Assembly (NCBI GenBank): GCA_900095095.1
Contig: FMBT01000379.1
Location: 1-64,000, forward strand
DNA from: Fragilariopsis cylindrus CCMP1102
Taxonomy: Eukaryota > Bacillariophyta > Bacillariophyceae > Bacillariales > Bacillariaceae
Length of the DNA: 64,000 nt
Reading direction: 5' to 3'
Part shown: positions 55,836 to 64,000 of the stretch, one piece after another
Numbering within the stretch: position 1 is the first letter of the stretch
Layout of the letters: each line of letters opens with the position of its first letter
Made by a program: the position numbers and the translations under genes
Notes under the pieces: model-generated
What the model was told of the DNA's origin: nothing
What the model saw: the letters and a program-made list of their open reading frames with translations, nothing else
Database searches by the model: none

Positions 55836-56630
55836 TTATGTTTTTTTTGCTGTATTGACTTTCTTTGACTTCTTTGATTTCTTTACTAATGATGCTGCAG
55901 TCCGCCAAAATAATTCATTGACATGCGCTTCACCACCACGTATCATACCATTCTCTTTTAATATACGTTTCCGTCGTAATTTTTCATGAAATGAACAAGC
56001 TACCATAAAAACTGTATCATGTTGTTGTTGTTGTTGTGGTTCTTGATCATTATTATTATCTACTTTTTTTATTGGCATATATCCTCTTTTACATGGTGTA
56101 AATGGTAAAGTTTTACCATCACCAAATCTTGTAGATACTTTCTTGATCGCACGACCTTGATTTGTGATAGTCGATGATGCCGAATCTATATAATGTCCAC
56201 CACCATACAAGTCACCACCACTACCACTTTTTGTTGTAGGATATCCACAAATATATCCCCATGGTACATCTTCTGTAATACTAGCAGAAATTTTATATCA
56301 TTCACTTGGTAATATACCACAATCTTGTTGTAATGATGATGATGTTGCTGTTGGACGATGATTACAGACATTATAATAGGATGACGATGGCGATGCTGAT
56401 ACTGATGCTGCTGTCAAGTCCACTTTTTGATTGTCATCTTCACTACCACTACCGGTGCCATCATCATCTATCAATAATAGTCGTCGACGTTTATTGCTAC
56501 TATGACAATTGTGTTCTTCATCGTAGTATTCGTCGCGCTGATGCTGATCCTTCTCCTTTTGATTCTTTGCTGCTGCTACTAAACGACTTGACCAACGACG
56601 AACATCATCCTTACTTGATGACGAATCCAT
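55836..56630 (-). pseudogene. Unknown protein with one in-frame TGA
   Basis: From ATG 56630 (MDSSSSKDDVRRWSSRL) the frame reads 110 residues to TGA at 56298-56300. It then continues open in the same frame for 154 codons to 55836, with protein-like content on both sides: QDCGILPSE, stop, YKISASITEDVPWGYICGYP. The second part has GRAIKKVSTRFGDGKTLPFT, VFMVACSFHEKLRRKRILKE and a basic tail. The first part has a basic NKRRRLLL patch, so a nuclear role is possible. The TGA may be a nonsense mutation (TGG is one base away), a base error, a readthrough site, or selenocysteine. I found no convincing SECIS in the 3' flank and the site lacks a neighbouring Cys, which argues against the last. Family not recognised. 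Confidence 0.55.
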
Positions 56631-57342
56631 TGTTTCAATATCTACACTTCTTACTTTTTCTATAACTACAGTAAGCTAGTCATATGAGATTTACTCTCAG
56701 TTTCGCCTTTCTCGAATATGATGATATTGTACCGCAACAAGGTTAAGGTATTATTATGCTGCTTTCGTGTTTTATTGATTTCGATTTATTATTCTCGTGA
56801 AAGATTTTGATGAAATAAATAATTTCAATCGTTGATAATTACGCAATGAAACGAAACGAAACGCGCATTCGTCATTTCCAAAAAATGTGATACAGTACTT
56901 CCTCCTTGCAACGCTAACTTCACCAAGTGCTATTGATTGGAATTATTAGACGATAAAGCGCTTTAAACTGCGAAAGTCTACCAACAAAATGCGAAATGTA
57001 TAGAAAAATAAAAATAAACGAAAATTTTAAAGGTTCAATAGGCTTTTATCGTCTAATAATTTCTAACAACAACGCGGTTTACAGTTAACGTTGCACAGAG
57101 GAAGTACGGATTGATTCATTCGAGTCAGTCGATTCATTCATTCACTCATGAGATGTGAGGATGTGCGTGCTTATTTTTATCGCGTGATTGATTGATTGAT
57201 TCGATTCATTCATTCGTTCATTTTCAAGATCGGCGAAGAAGGGTAACAATCAGAATTCGTAATAACATACACACCATAACACACAACACAAAGATTGCAG
57301 AGTTCACTGTAACAAAATTGAATCATCGAATCGAATACGGCA
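56631..57342. promoter_or_regulatory. Divergent intergenic region
   Basis: Between divergent genes. A TTAGACGATAAA / TTATCGTCTAATAA inverted pair lies at about 56946-56957 and 57047-57060. ATTCGAGTCAGTCGATTCATTC at about 57118 is a variant of the recurrent motif. No gene. Confidence 0.45.
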
Positions 57343-58514
57343 ATGGTACTACAATCGTTCCGTTTTCCCCGTAGTGTTTCATCATCAACAACATCAAAGG
57401 CAATTGCATTCTCATTTTTAGCAATTTCAGTTCTGATGTCAACATCGACAAGTGCTTTAGCATCAGCTACGGCTGTATCACAAGTACCAGAATATATGCA
57501 ATTATCATCCATAATGAAAGATACTAATTCATGGTTAAACAAGGCACAATTAATACCAATCGATTTTGACCAAAAATCTTTCTTAGGAGATGGTGCACAA
57601 AATATTGTCAAAGAAAAAGATTTACTTTTGAAGGGTAATGAAGTGGTGCAACGTAATATGGGAAAATATGGTAGTATTGCCTTTATTGTTCGTCGTCCTG
57701 GATGAGTGTTATGCCGTGAACATGGTCAACAATTGACTGAACTACACAACGCGGCAACAGCAACAACGAATGACGATGATGATGATGGACTAAATTTAAA
57801 TGGATTTGATTTATTTGGTATTATTAAAGAAACTGGTGTGGTACGTACTGTGTAGTTAAGTTATTGTGTTATTGTGCTATATTATGTTGTTGTTGTTGCT
57901 GTTGTTGTTGCTGTTTGCTGTTGCTGTGCTATGCTGTTGTTTATAATGCTACGCCGTACTAGGTTTTCTCCCACCACCTCACACTCTTGTTCTTACCCCA
58001 CCCTCGTTCGTCACGACCCTCTACTGCTGCTGCTGCTGCTGCTGCTTCTCCACTATGACTATTTACTATCCTACCAAATACTAAAAAGGATGATGCTGGA
58101 TTATTAGATTTTTATAATGATCATTATACATATCCAATCTATCGTGATATCAATTTAAATTTTTATCAATCTTTTGGAGTCAAAGCAAAAATTACTGATC
58201 ACATGTCATGGTCGACACTCTTCAATCCATTTAAGGCCTATAAAGGTATACAAAAAATGAATGAAAGGATGACCAGTAAAAAATTAAAAGGTAATTTAAT
58301 TGGTGAAGGATTAAAGACGGGTGGTATTATAATTTTTGGAACCGATGGTCAACCAAAATATGCTTATCCAGAAATTACTGGTCAAGAATTAAATGTAAAG
58401 GATTTATTATGTGCCATTCAATCGGTACGACGTACTAGTATTGGTGATGACAATGACAATGATAAAAGTCGTAGTGGTGGTGGTGGTGATGGTGATAAAA
58501 CAAACGAATTGTAA
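57343..58514 (+). CDS. Selenoprotein U-like peroxiredoxin (AhpC-TSA_2/PRXL2), Sec at TGA 57703
   Basis: Exon 1 is 57343-57840, the intron 57841-58088 (GTACGTACTG...TACTAAAAAG, phase 0), exon 2 58089-58514. This gives 307 residues if the in-frame TGA at 57703-57705 is read as selenocysteine (residue 121). ATG 57343 begins MVLQSFRFPRS; a hydrophobic stretch (about 20-40) is a signal peptide or anchor. The redox centre reads FIVRRPG-TGA-VLCREHGQQ, i.e. U-x-x-C exactly where relatives have RRPG(C/U)xxCRE, so the TGA is Sec and not a break. Exon 2 continues the thioredoxin-like fold: AGLLDFYNDHYTYPIYRDIN, FYQSFGVKAK, LIGEGLKTGGIIIFGTDGQP. A SECIS hairpin follows the stop by about 50 nt. The protein likely acts as a membrane-associated or secretory thiol/selenol reductase. 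Without Sec insertion it would stop after 120 residues. Confidence 0.88.
57841..58088 (+). other. Intron of selenoprotein gene
   Basis: Donor GTACGTACTG, acceptor TACTAAAAAG. It contains GTTGTTGTTGCTG and CTGCTGCTGCTG runs. It lies downstream of the Sec codon, so the TGA is more than 130 nt upstream of an exon junction; a stop there would be expected to trigger nonsense-mediated decay if not recoded. Confidence 0.7.
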
Positions 58515-58566
58515 AAACAACAACAGGAACTCATTTTTAAATCATACTGACATAGTATCAAGACAT

Positions 58567-58654
58567 TATAGTATATTCATGAATGACAGGAAAACCAAGC
58601 ACCAAAAAAAAACGACTGGTAGATGCGTTTTCCTTGAAAAATGGAAATATTATA
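58567..58654 (+). promoter_or_regulatory. SECIS element in 3' untranslated region
   Basis: Fits the eukaryotic selenocysteine insertion hairpin. Helix I: 58567-58580 pairs with 58641-58654, 13 of 14 positions including two G-U pairs. Core: AUGA at 58583-58586 faces UGAA at 58635-58638, allowing the tandem G.A pairs. Helix II: AGGAAAAC (58588-58595) pairs perfectly with GUUUUCCU (58627-58634). Ten bases after AUGA an unpaired AA (58597-58598) stands before a small upper stem, GCACC (599-603) with GG/UGC (618-626), closed by an A-rich loop. An AA bulge plus an extra upper stem is the form 2 layout. It lies 53 nt after the stop at 58514. Confidence 0.88.
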
Positions 58655-58967
58655 TTTTTGTATACATTTAGTATTATTTATTAAATATAACATATTAGAA
58701 TCAGAAAACTACGGTATCTACATGTACTCGATCGATCGTTCCCATTCTTTCTTTTCTGTCAAAATTTGACGGCGTCTATTAACTAGTCCTAGCTACTACG
58801 ATTCGATTCATTTTGTTCTACTGTACTTTTTTCATCACAGTTGAAAGACGGGTTTTTGATCTGCAATTCGTTTGCATTCTTTCTTTATCCTTCGACTTAC
58901 GATCGTCATGCATGCATCCTTCATCATATCATATCATATCATAGTTTTGTTTGCTTCTGCATGATTT
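58655..58967. other. Intergenic, convergent gene ends
   Basis: No gene. CATCATATCATATCATATCAT at about 58921-58943. It contains the 3' untranslated region of the minus-strand YrhK-like gene. Confidence 0.45.
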
Positions 58968-60084
58968 TTATGCGGATACATGTTCCGTATCCGTCTTGTT
59001 CTCAATTTGTTTTTTTGGCATGATTTCTGATAGTGATGATTTCGAAGATGGTTCTGCTGTTGCTGAAGTACCTCTGTCGTTATTTCTATTTCTATTCCTA
59101 CTTCTCTTGTTGTTATTGTTATTGTTATTGTTATTGTTATTGTTATTGGTATTGGTATTGGTATTGGTATTATTAAACCCTAACCTTTCATCATCATCCT
59201 CATCTTCAACAACATGAAAAAAGTCTAAATCACGTAAATCATGAAAACGACGGATATCCAATATACCACAAAGTAAAAACAATACAGAACCAAAAGTATA
59301 CATCCATGCTGCTGCAGTTTTTGAGTCATATTTATCCTTTTCATCAGTAAATGTGTACGTATAGGGAAAGCTAGCACAAAAAAACATGGTACTACCAATG
59401 GTATATAACATGGAAACAGTATTTGCCATCTGAGCTGATTTACTATCCGGTGAATCCCATATTTGTAAAGAATTCACAAATGCACCAAAGATGAAGAATG
59501 AATCCGCTACCAATCACAAATACCCAACCACCGGTGTTTGGATAATATAAAAATAATACAGAACCAACAATAAACAATATACAACCAATACCATATAATA
59601 TACTGGCAATAAATTCTAGTTTTCGTGAACTTTTATCATTGTGATGATTAAAGCTCGAATGTCTTTCTGCTCCTGTTCCGTCCAGTTCTACTTTCTTTCC
59701 ATTACCATCACCATCACCATTATTAGCACTATTAAAAAACGCTGCCGCTTCGGCTGCTGCTTGTTCTTTTGATTTTGTGGCTGCCTTATATGCTTCTACA
59801 AAGTCACTAATTGATATCCATAGTAATAATACAGATGCCACAATAAATAAATATTCACCAATATTATAACCTGGATATCTATCTTCCATGCTTGGTAAAA
59901 AGAAGACGGAACCGATAATAAAACCAACGGATGCCAGTATATATAATATACCATCAATATCTTCCACTAAATGATCAATATTTTGTTTCGATTCTTCTGC
60001 TGATGCAATTAAACAAACTAAACAGGATGGAAAATATGATTCAGCCATATGCCGTTCTCGAAAATTTACTGTTAGACGAGGCAT
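58968..60084 (-). pseudogene. Multi-span YrhK-like membrane protein with one frame break
   Basis: From ATG 60084 (MPRLTVNFRERHMAES) the first frame reads to about residue 195. Near 59500 the coding signal moves to the next frame (SFFIFGAFVNSLQIWDSP) and continues to 58968. Deleting one G in GGTAGCGGATTC would join them as FVIGS-DSFFIFGAF. No intron fits. The protein has about eight hydrophobic segments in pairs, each with an IGSVFFL-, IVGSVLFLYY- or TFGSVLFLLCGI-like motif followed by an exit such as SDFVEAYK, NSLQIWDS or LDIRRFHDL. This is the pattern of YrhK-type domains repeated in tandem. Function unknown. The C-terminus holds an (N)n run from AAT/AAC repeats. Either a sequencing error or a recent frameshift. 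Confidence 0.65.
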
Positions 60085-60841
60085 TTTTTTTTCTCCTGGT
60101 GCTGTTACTTCTTTTTTTCTACTCTTCTATAATCGAGTTGTTGTTGTTGTTGTTGTTGGAAGTTGCATGCGAATGTAGTGTGGTGCGTCCGTAAAAAAAA
60201 TAGTAGTAGAGCTATATAATTATATCGCCTGCTTTTCTTCTTAATCTTATATTATATCAACCTCTACCTGTGCAACTTACTTACGAATCTGTTGTATGAG
60301 TAACGTAGTGCAATACCGGTAGTAGCTACTTTTTAGTGTGTTGTTCCAGTGATCTTATGTGACTATCAACCATTGGAGGACGAATTTAGTTGAAGAATAC
60401 TGAACATGATACTAAACTTCGTTGGGCTTGTGTATTTAAGTCCTTGAGGGTAAGAATATTGTTGGCACGTTTTGGGGGCATACGTCCGGTATTCTGGCGC
60501 GCAAAATCGATCACACAAGAAACAGACTTCTTAAAAGGAATATCCATGACTGGCTGGAATTTTCTTGATGAAGGAGGTTCGTATTGTGCGGAAGGGAAGT
60601 ACAGACCATGTGGTGACGATAGACATTCGAAAATCTGAAGAACAACAACTGCAATTCAAAGCACGACTTAATTTGTCAGCATGCCATGTGTATCGTTTTT
60701 TTTAGAGAACACACTGATTTGTATCTTCATTGTCCTACTTGTTTAATTGTTCTAATCGATTTGGACAAACATGAGGTGTTCGTCCCTTGACCAACAACAA
60801 TCCAACAACAACTCAGGACTCCACGACAAGGCCCCTATAAT
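60085..60841. other. Intergenic region
   Basis: A GTTGTTGTTGTTGTTGTTGG run follows the YrhK-like start. A plus-strand frame (60390-60638) ending DEGGSYCAEGKYRPCGDD has some protein-like content, but no start context, signal or splice partner that I can defend. Otherwise nothing seen. Confidence 0.4.
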
Positions 60842-61363
60842 ATGATGCACCTCTTTCAAACTCTCCTGGTAATCGTTGGGGTCGTTTTACACTTGCTGCC
60901 AATAAGTGTTGCCAACGCTTCTAATAACGCTGATGATCCCCTTCCTTTTGTGAATAACAACAAAACCTCATCTAACGTGACACCACGTGAACAAAACGGA
61001 TCATTCCAACATTTCTGTTTGTACGCTGTTGGGTCGGCGGCTCCCCAACATTTGTTACCAAACGAATGCACTACTCTGTCTTTGAACGTGCTTCCTCCTG
61101 GGTCTGTTGCATCGCCTTGGGGGAGCGACCCTACTGTTACTCTTCCTGAACCCCAAGGCGTGCGCTCTGTGTGGCTCAGCACAGCGGAGAATAATCTACA
61201 TCTTGTAAAGGAGTTGGTGCTGTTTGATGGTGATGTGTGCCAAAATACAGCGTTGGGCAGTTTCCCCTTGTATTACAAGTATTCTTTCAACCTTTTCAAT
61301 CACCAACCAAGTGGTAATCAAGTGTCGGTGAAGCCATGTGACGTGTCTGTTTATATCATTTAA
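60842..61363 (+). CDS. Small secreted protein of unknown family
   Basis: 173 residues, ATG 60842 (MMHLFQTLLVIVGVVLHLLP). It has a clear signal peptide with likely cleavage after SVANA (about residue 26). The mature part has three N-glycosylation sequons (NKT, NVT and NGS) and four Cys (HFCLY, NECTT, DVCQN, KPCDV), suitable for two disulfides. Its core (GVRSVWLSTAENNLHLVKEL, LFDGDVCQNTALGSFPLYYK) looks like a beta-rich secreted fold. GC content is higher than in the AT-rich flanks. Not recognised. It may have further exons downstream, but it ends in its own stop followed by AT-rich DNA. Confidence 0.65.
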   Translation: MMHLFQTLLVIVGVVLHLLPISVANASNNADDPLPFVNNNKTSSNVTPREQNGSFQHFCLYAVGSAAPQHLLPNECTTLSLNVLPPGSVASPWGSDPTVTLPEPQGVRSVWLSTAENNLHLVKELVLFDGDVCQNTALGSFPLYYKYSFNLFNHQPSGNQVSVKPCDVSVYII

Positions 61364-62500
61364 TTAAAAAATTTAAATATCATTTCGTTCCATCACTTTC
61401 TGGAATTTTTAAACTAAGAAAGATTCTATATACATTATTATATATATAATAATTAAATCACACATCGCCACTGCATTAATAATACACATCGCCACTGAAA
61501 CGACATATGTTATATTTTAATCATTTATTACATAAATTTTGTCATTATTATATAATAATTTAATCATGATATATGTATTAATAAAAATGAATAAAGATTA
61601 TATTAATAATCATCAGAAATGTTAAAGCGTGCTAGTGTATATTCATATTCATTGATATTCATAATAATATGTTTAATTTGCTTTATTAAATTGCTATATA
61701 TACTACTGTTTCCGTGATGATAAATATGTACTAACTATTAGTAACTTAATTTATTTTGAATTCTTCATAAATTAGAAATCAAATTTACCGAATATATATA
61801 CTTTCATTTGATTACTTACCTTTCGTTTTCCTTCTCACTCAACCCTGATATGTTGCAGGGTACCAGCTGCACTGTGGACAACCTCGTTGCTGACTACTAT
61901 TGGAGGGACAGATGGCATCGTAATTGAAGACGGAGCTTCAGCAGCAGCGGTGACAATCCAAGAAACTACAATTAAAATGGCACAAAACCGTGGGATATTC
62001 TCTACTCCTGCCGTCTTTCTTAAAAAACTGTAAGGTCCATGGTCTCGGTAAGTACAGTATTGAAGGGCGAGGTGAATGGCATTCTATTGGCGACAATGAT
62101 ATCCAGCCTGGTTATTCGTTACCGCCATACGAACACAGCCATCGTATATAGTATGATGCTGTAAAAAAATTTATTGAAGTATCTACCAACAGTACAGCAA
62201 TTTTATATTAGACTTGTCTCTTGACAACATATGTTACCCGTCTATTGCTTGACATTCCCCAGTAATTTTGTCAAAACTTTCGGAAAAGATATAAATTTTT
62301 TGGTGGCTATTCTGCACTCACGTGCGACCACTGTAGCTTAGTAACGATTGTAAGAGCGACCAACCACGGACCGCAGAAACGTTTGACGTAAGACAAGCTA
62401 GAAATATGACTGCATTTTAAGTTTGCATTTTTTTTAATGTATCATCGCTCCTGTAGATATTAAATATTGTTGTTACAAAATGTTATTATAGTATCTACTT
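61364..62500. other. AT-rich region with exon-like fragments
   Basis: 61364-61850 is very AT-rich with no gene. From about 61860 a plus-strand frame reads VPAALWTTSLLTTIGGTDGI and more, ending QNRGIFSTPAVFLKKL. Overlapping in another frame, about 62020-62150 reads KVHGLGKYSIEGRGEWHSIG and ends YEHSHRI. GTTGCAG before the first piece could be an acceptor. They may be remnants or exons of a secreted-protein gene like its left neighbour; no complete model found. Confidence 0.35.
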
Positions 62501-64000
62501 TTAATTGCCTACAGGAAAACTGACTACGCGCCCAGTTCCTCTAGGATGTGTGTCACTTAATGCTAGTGTGATACTACCTGTGATCCCTAACCCTAAATAC
62601 TTTGTAAATACGGTACTGAATTTGTACCTGAGATCCTCACTTTCGTCAAGAGAAAATAGATTAACGTCGATGTGACTCTTTCCATCCCATACAGTAACTG
62701 CACTCCCTCCCGAAAAAATAGCAACGACTACAATACCGTCGCCAATACCATCAGCAAAATGTTGAACGTCTTTTATGAGATCCCATTCCATTTCCGAAAT
62801 GGAATGTTCCAAAGCAGTTTTGAGCGCACTGGAAGTTACAGATTTGCTACTGCCAATCTCGAATTGGTAAAGACTTTGACGTCCCAAAGATTTCTGAGCT
62901 GCAAGTTGCTCTTTACCTCCCCGAAGATCGTAATCGTCTGGCATGAAAATCTTCGGTCGGAATGGACCAACTTGGGCATATGGTAGACCATCGTAAATAC
63001 TTCCAACCTCCATGATATCAGCTGTGAGAGTATGTTCATTGAAATTCGATATCATCTCGTTTAGATGAAGGAAAAACTTTATGTCGTGTAATGATAGAAC
63101 ACTCATTGTTTGTACAGGGGTGCTGCTGCTTCCTCCTTCTGTCGATCTCTTCTTAATTACTAAGTCGGCAAGACTCATAGGACGGTACGTAATCTTTTCC
63201 CGAATCAAAACAAGAAAGTTTCTACGCCACGCTTTGGAGTGTTCTTCATCTGATGTAGTTGGTACAAGGATAGCAAAACGATGTGATGCAAAAAGTCTTT
63301 TTCTATTCCAGACACTACCAAAAATGCTGAGTAATAATTTCAGCGTAACTTCCTGCGCATTGTTGTCAACGACGAGAAGTGATACCTTATCACTACCCGC
63401 ATCGTTGCTTAAAGTATTTGAGATGACAACCTCGCAGTTAGTCATCTTGGTGGATATATCCTGAGAGAATAGAGCACTAGTCTCTACGATACTTGCACAT
63501 GTCCACAATGGTATGACTTTTTTGATCTTTCCTCCTTTTTTACTTGACTCACGTAACGCATCAAGACTCTTACATGGCTCGCCTTCGGCTCCACAAACTA
63601 CAGCGACAACAACATCATCGTCTAATAAATGTAAACTTTCATTAAGAACACTAGCTTCTGTATCAGTAGCAGCAACATCATCGATGGTTGAAACCGTATC
63701 GTTCTCGTTCTCGTTTTCGTCGTCACAGTTACGACTATGGACGAAACGGGGACCAATTATCTTTCGATCATTTTCCCTCGTCGACGAGCCGTGCATTCCG
63801 CCATCAACGATGCGGAACGACGATGTTGAACCATCGGTACCACCAAGTACATTCACTAAAGCATCCTTTGTATCATCCATAAGTTGAAAGCTACCCCATA
63901 ATTGAATATCTAATGCACAATACGACTTACCCGGCCAACTTCGTGCAATAATATAACCTTCCTCCATAATTATAACAATCGTAGAAAATGTTGTTGTTGA
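62501..64000 (-). CDS. Protein with AdoMet-decarboxylase-like start, 5' end outside window
   Basis: The frame is open from the right edge: a Met stands at 63967, but STTTFSTIVII is encoded before it without a stop, so the true start is beyond 64000. At least 499 residues to the stop at 62501. Near the start, EEGYIIARSWPGKSYCALDI resembles the part of bacterial-type S-adenosylmethionine decarboxylase (SpeH) that follows the pyruvoyl region (EG...HTWPE.GY.A.D). Algal proteins carrying such a domain joined to polyamine-synthesis domains are known. The catalytic Ser-containing part would lie outside the window. The remainder (VVAVVCGAEGEPCKSLDAL, VQTMSVLSLHDIKFFLHLNE, YAQVGPFRPKIFMPDDYDL, SDTHPRGTGRVV) is a folded soluble protein of unknown family. 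A role in polyamine metabolism is inferred only from the first 40 residues. Confidence 0.55.
   Translation of the reverse strand, partial: STTTFSTIVIIMEEGYIIARSWPGKSYCALDIQLWGSFQLMDDTKDALVNVLGGTDGSTSSFRIVDGGMHGSSTRENDRKIIGPRFVHSRNCDDENENENDTVSTIDDVAATDTEASVLNESLHLLDDDVVVAVVCGAEGEPCKSLDALRESSKKGGKIKKVIPLWTCASIVETSALFSQDISTKMTNCEVVISNTLSNDAGSDKVSLLVVDNNAQEVTLKLLLSIFGSVWNRKRLFASHRFAILVPTTSDEEHSKAWRRNFLVLIREKITYRPMSLADLVIKKRSTEGGSSSTPVQTMSVLSLHDIKFFLHLNEMISNFNEHTLTADIMEVGSIYDGLPYAQVGPFRPKIFMPDDYDLRGGKEQLAAQKSLGRQSLYQFEIGSSKSVTSSALKTALEHSISEMEWDLIKDVQHFADGIGDGIVVVAIFSGGSAVTVWDGKSHIDVNLFSLDESEDLRYKFSTVFTKYLGLGITGSITLALSDTHPRGTGRVVSFPVGN

Noticed and set aside
57343-57705. Reading the first exon as a separate 120-residue protein or pseudogene ending at TGA
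   Set aside because: The TGA lies at the redox residue, the frame continues with conserved motifs, and a SECIS follows.

Overview
The window is nuclear DNA of a photosynthetic microeukaryote, most likely a diatom or a close stramenopile. The reasons are: AT-rich DNA with gene-dense stretches on both strands; short GT-AG introns with GTAAGT-like donors (157 to 248 bp where I could define them); a vertebrate-type telomere repeat (CCCTAA on the + strand); Asn/Ser/Gln/Asp-rich proteins with many trinucleotide runs; a DUF6824-type protein; a plastid-type presequence with Phe at the predicted signal cleavage site; and a selenoprotein. The species cannot be named from the sequence.

Left end (1-5.5 kb): a 5'-complete but 3'-truncated gene (750 to 1, minus) is separated from the rest by dispersed inverted repeats, a G-rich 15-bp repeat and about 400 bp of CCCTAA repeats (1679-2081). 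The telomere tract becomes more degenerate rightward, as at a true left chromosome end, so 1-1678 is either a translocated block or a misjoin. From 2.1 to 5.5 kb there is gene-free subtelomere-like DNA.

Repeat region (5.5-16.7 kb): an acidic Q-rich gene and the DNA upstream of it lie in a direct tandem duplication of 4706 bp that looks identical (5642-10347 and 10348-15053). Copy 1 keeps the true C-terminus of the gene. Copy 2 is fused to non-coding DNA. The right side of the duplication lies inside a repeat family with copies in opposite orientation (7741-9790 minus, 15054-16735 plus, a third copy at 50997-52875). The family carries a variable number of about 189-bp satellite units.

Gene region (17-64 kb): MFS transporter of CLN7/MFSD8 type; DUF6824 protein with a frame break; Q/N-rich glycine-zipper protein; single-pass protein with WWDT calcium-loop-like repeats; Cys-containing unknown; PIN/PILS-type carrier; an intact LINE (32545-36489) with a likely 14-bp target duplication; sulfotransferase broken by a 140-bp duplication; PhoD-type phosphatase with several frame breaks; two short-chain dehydrogenases; plastid-targeted S4-pseudouridine synthase-SAP protein; two-exon unknown gene; unknown gene with one in-frame TGA; a selenoprotein U-like peroxiredoxin with a TGA at the redox position and a well-formed SECIS hairpin; a multi-span YrhK-like protein with a frame break; a small secreted protein; and a gene running off the right edge whose start resembles bacterial-type AdoMet decarboxylase.

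The genes do not form one pathway. The strongest individual result is the selenoprotein with its own SECIS. Several otherwise sound genes carry one-base frame breaks, so residual consensus errors must be weighed against real pseudogenes.
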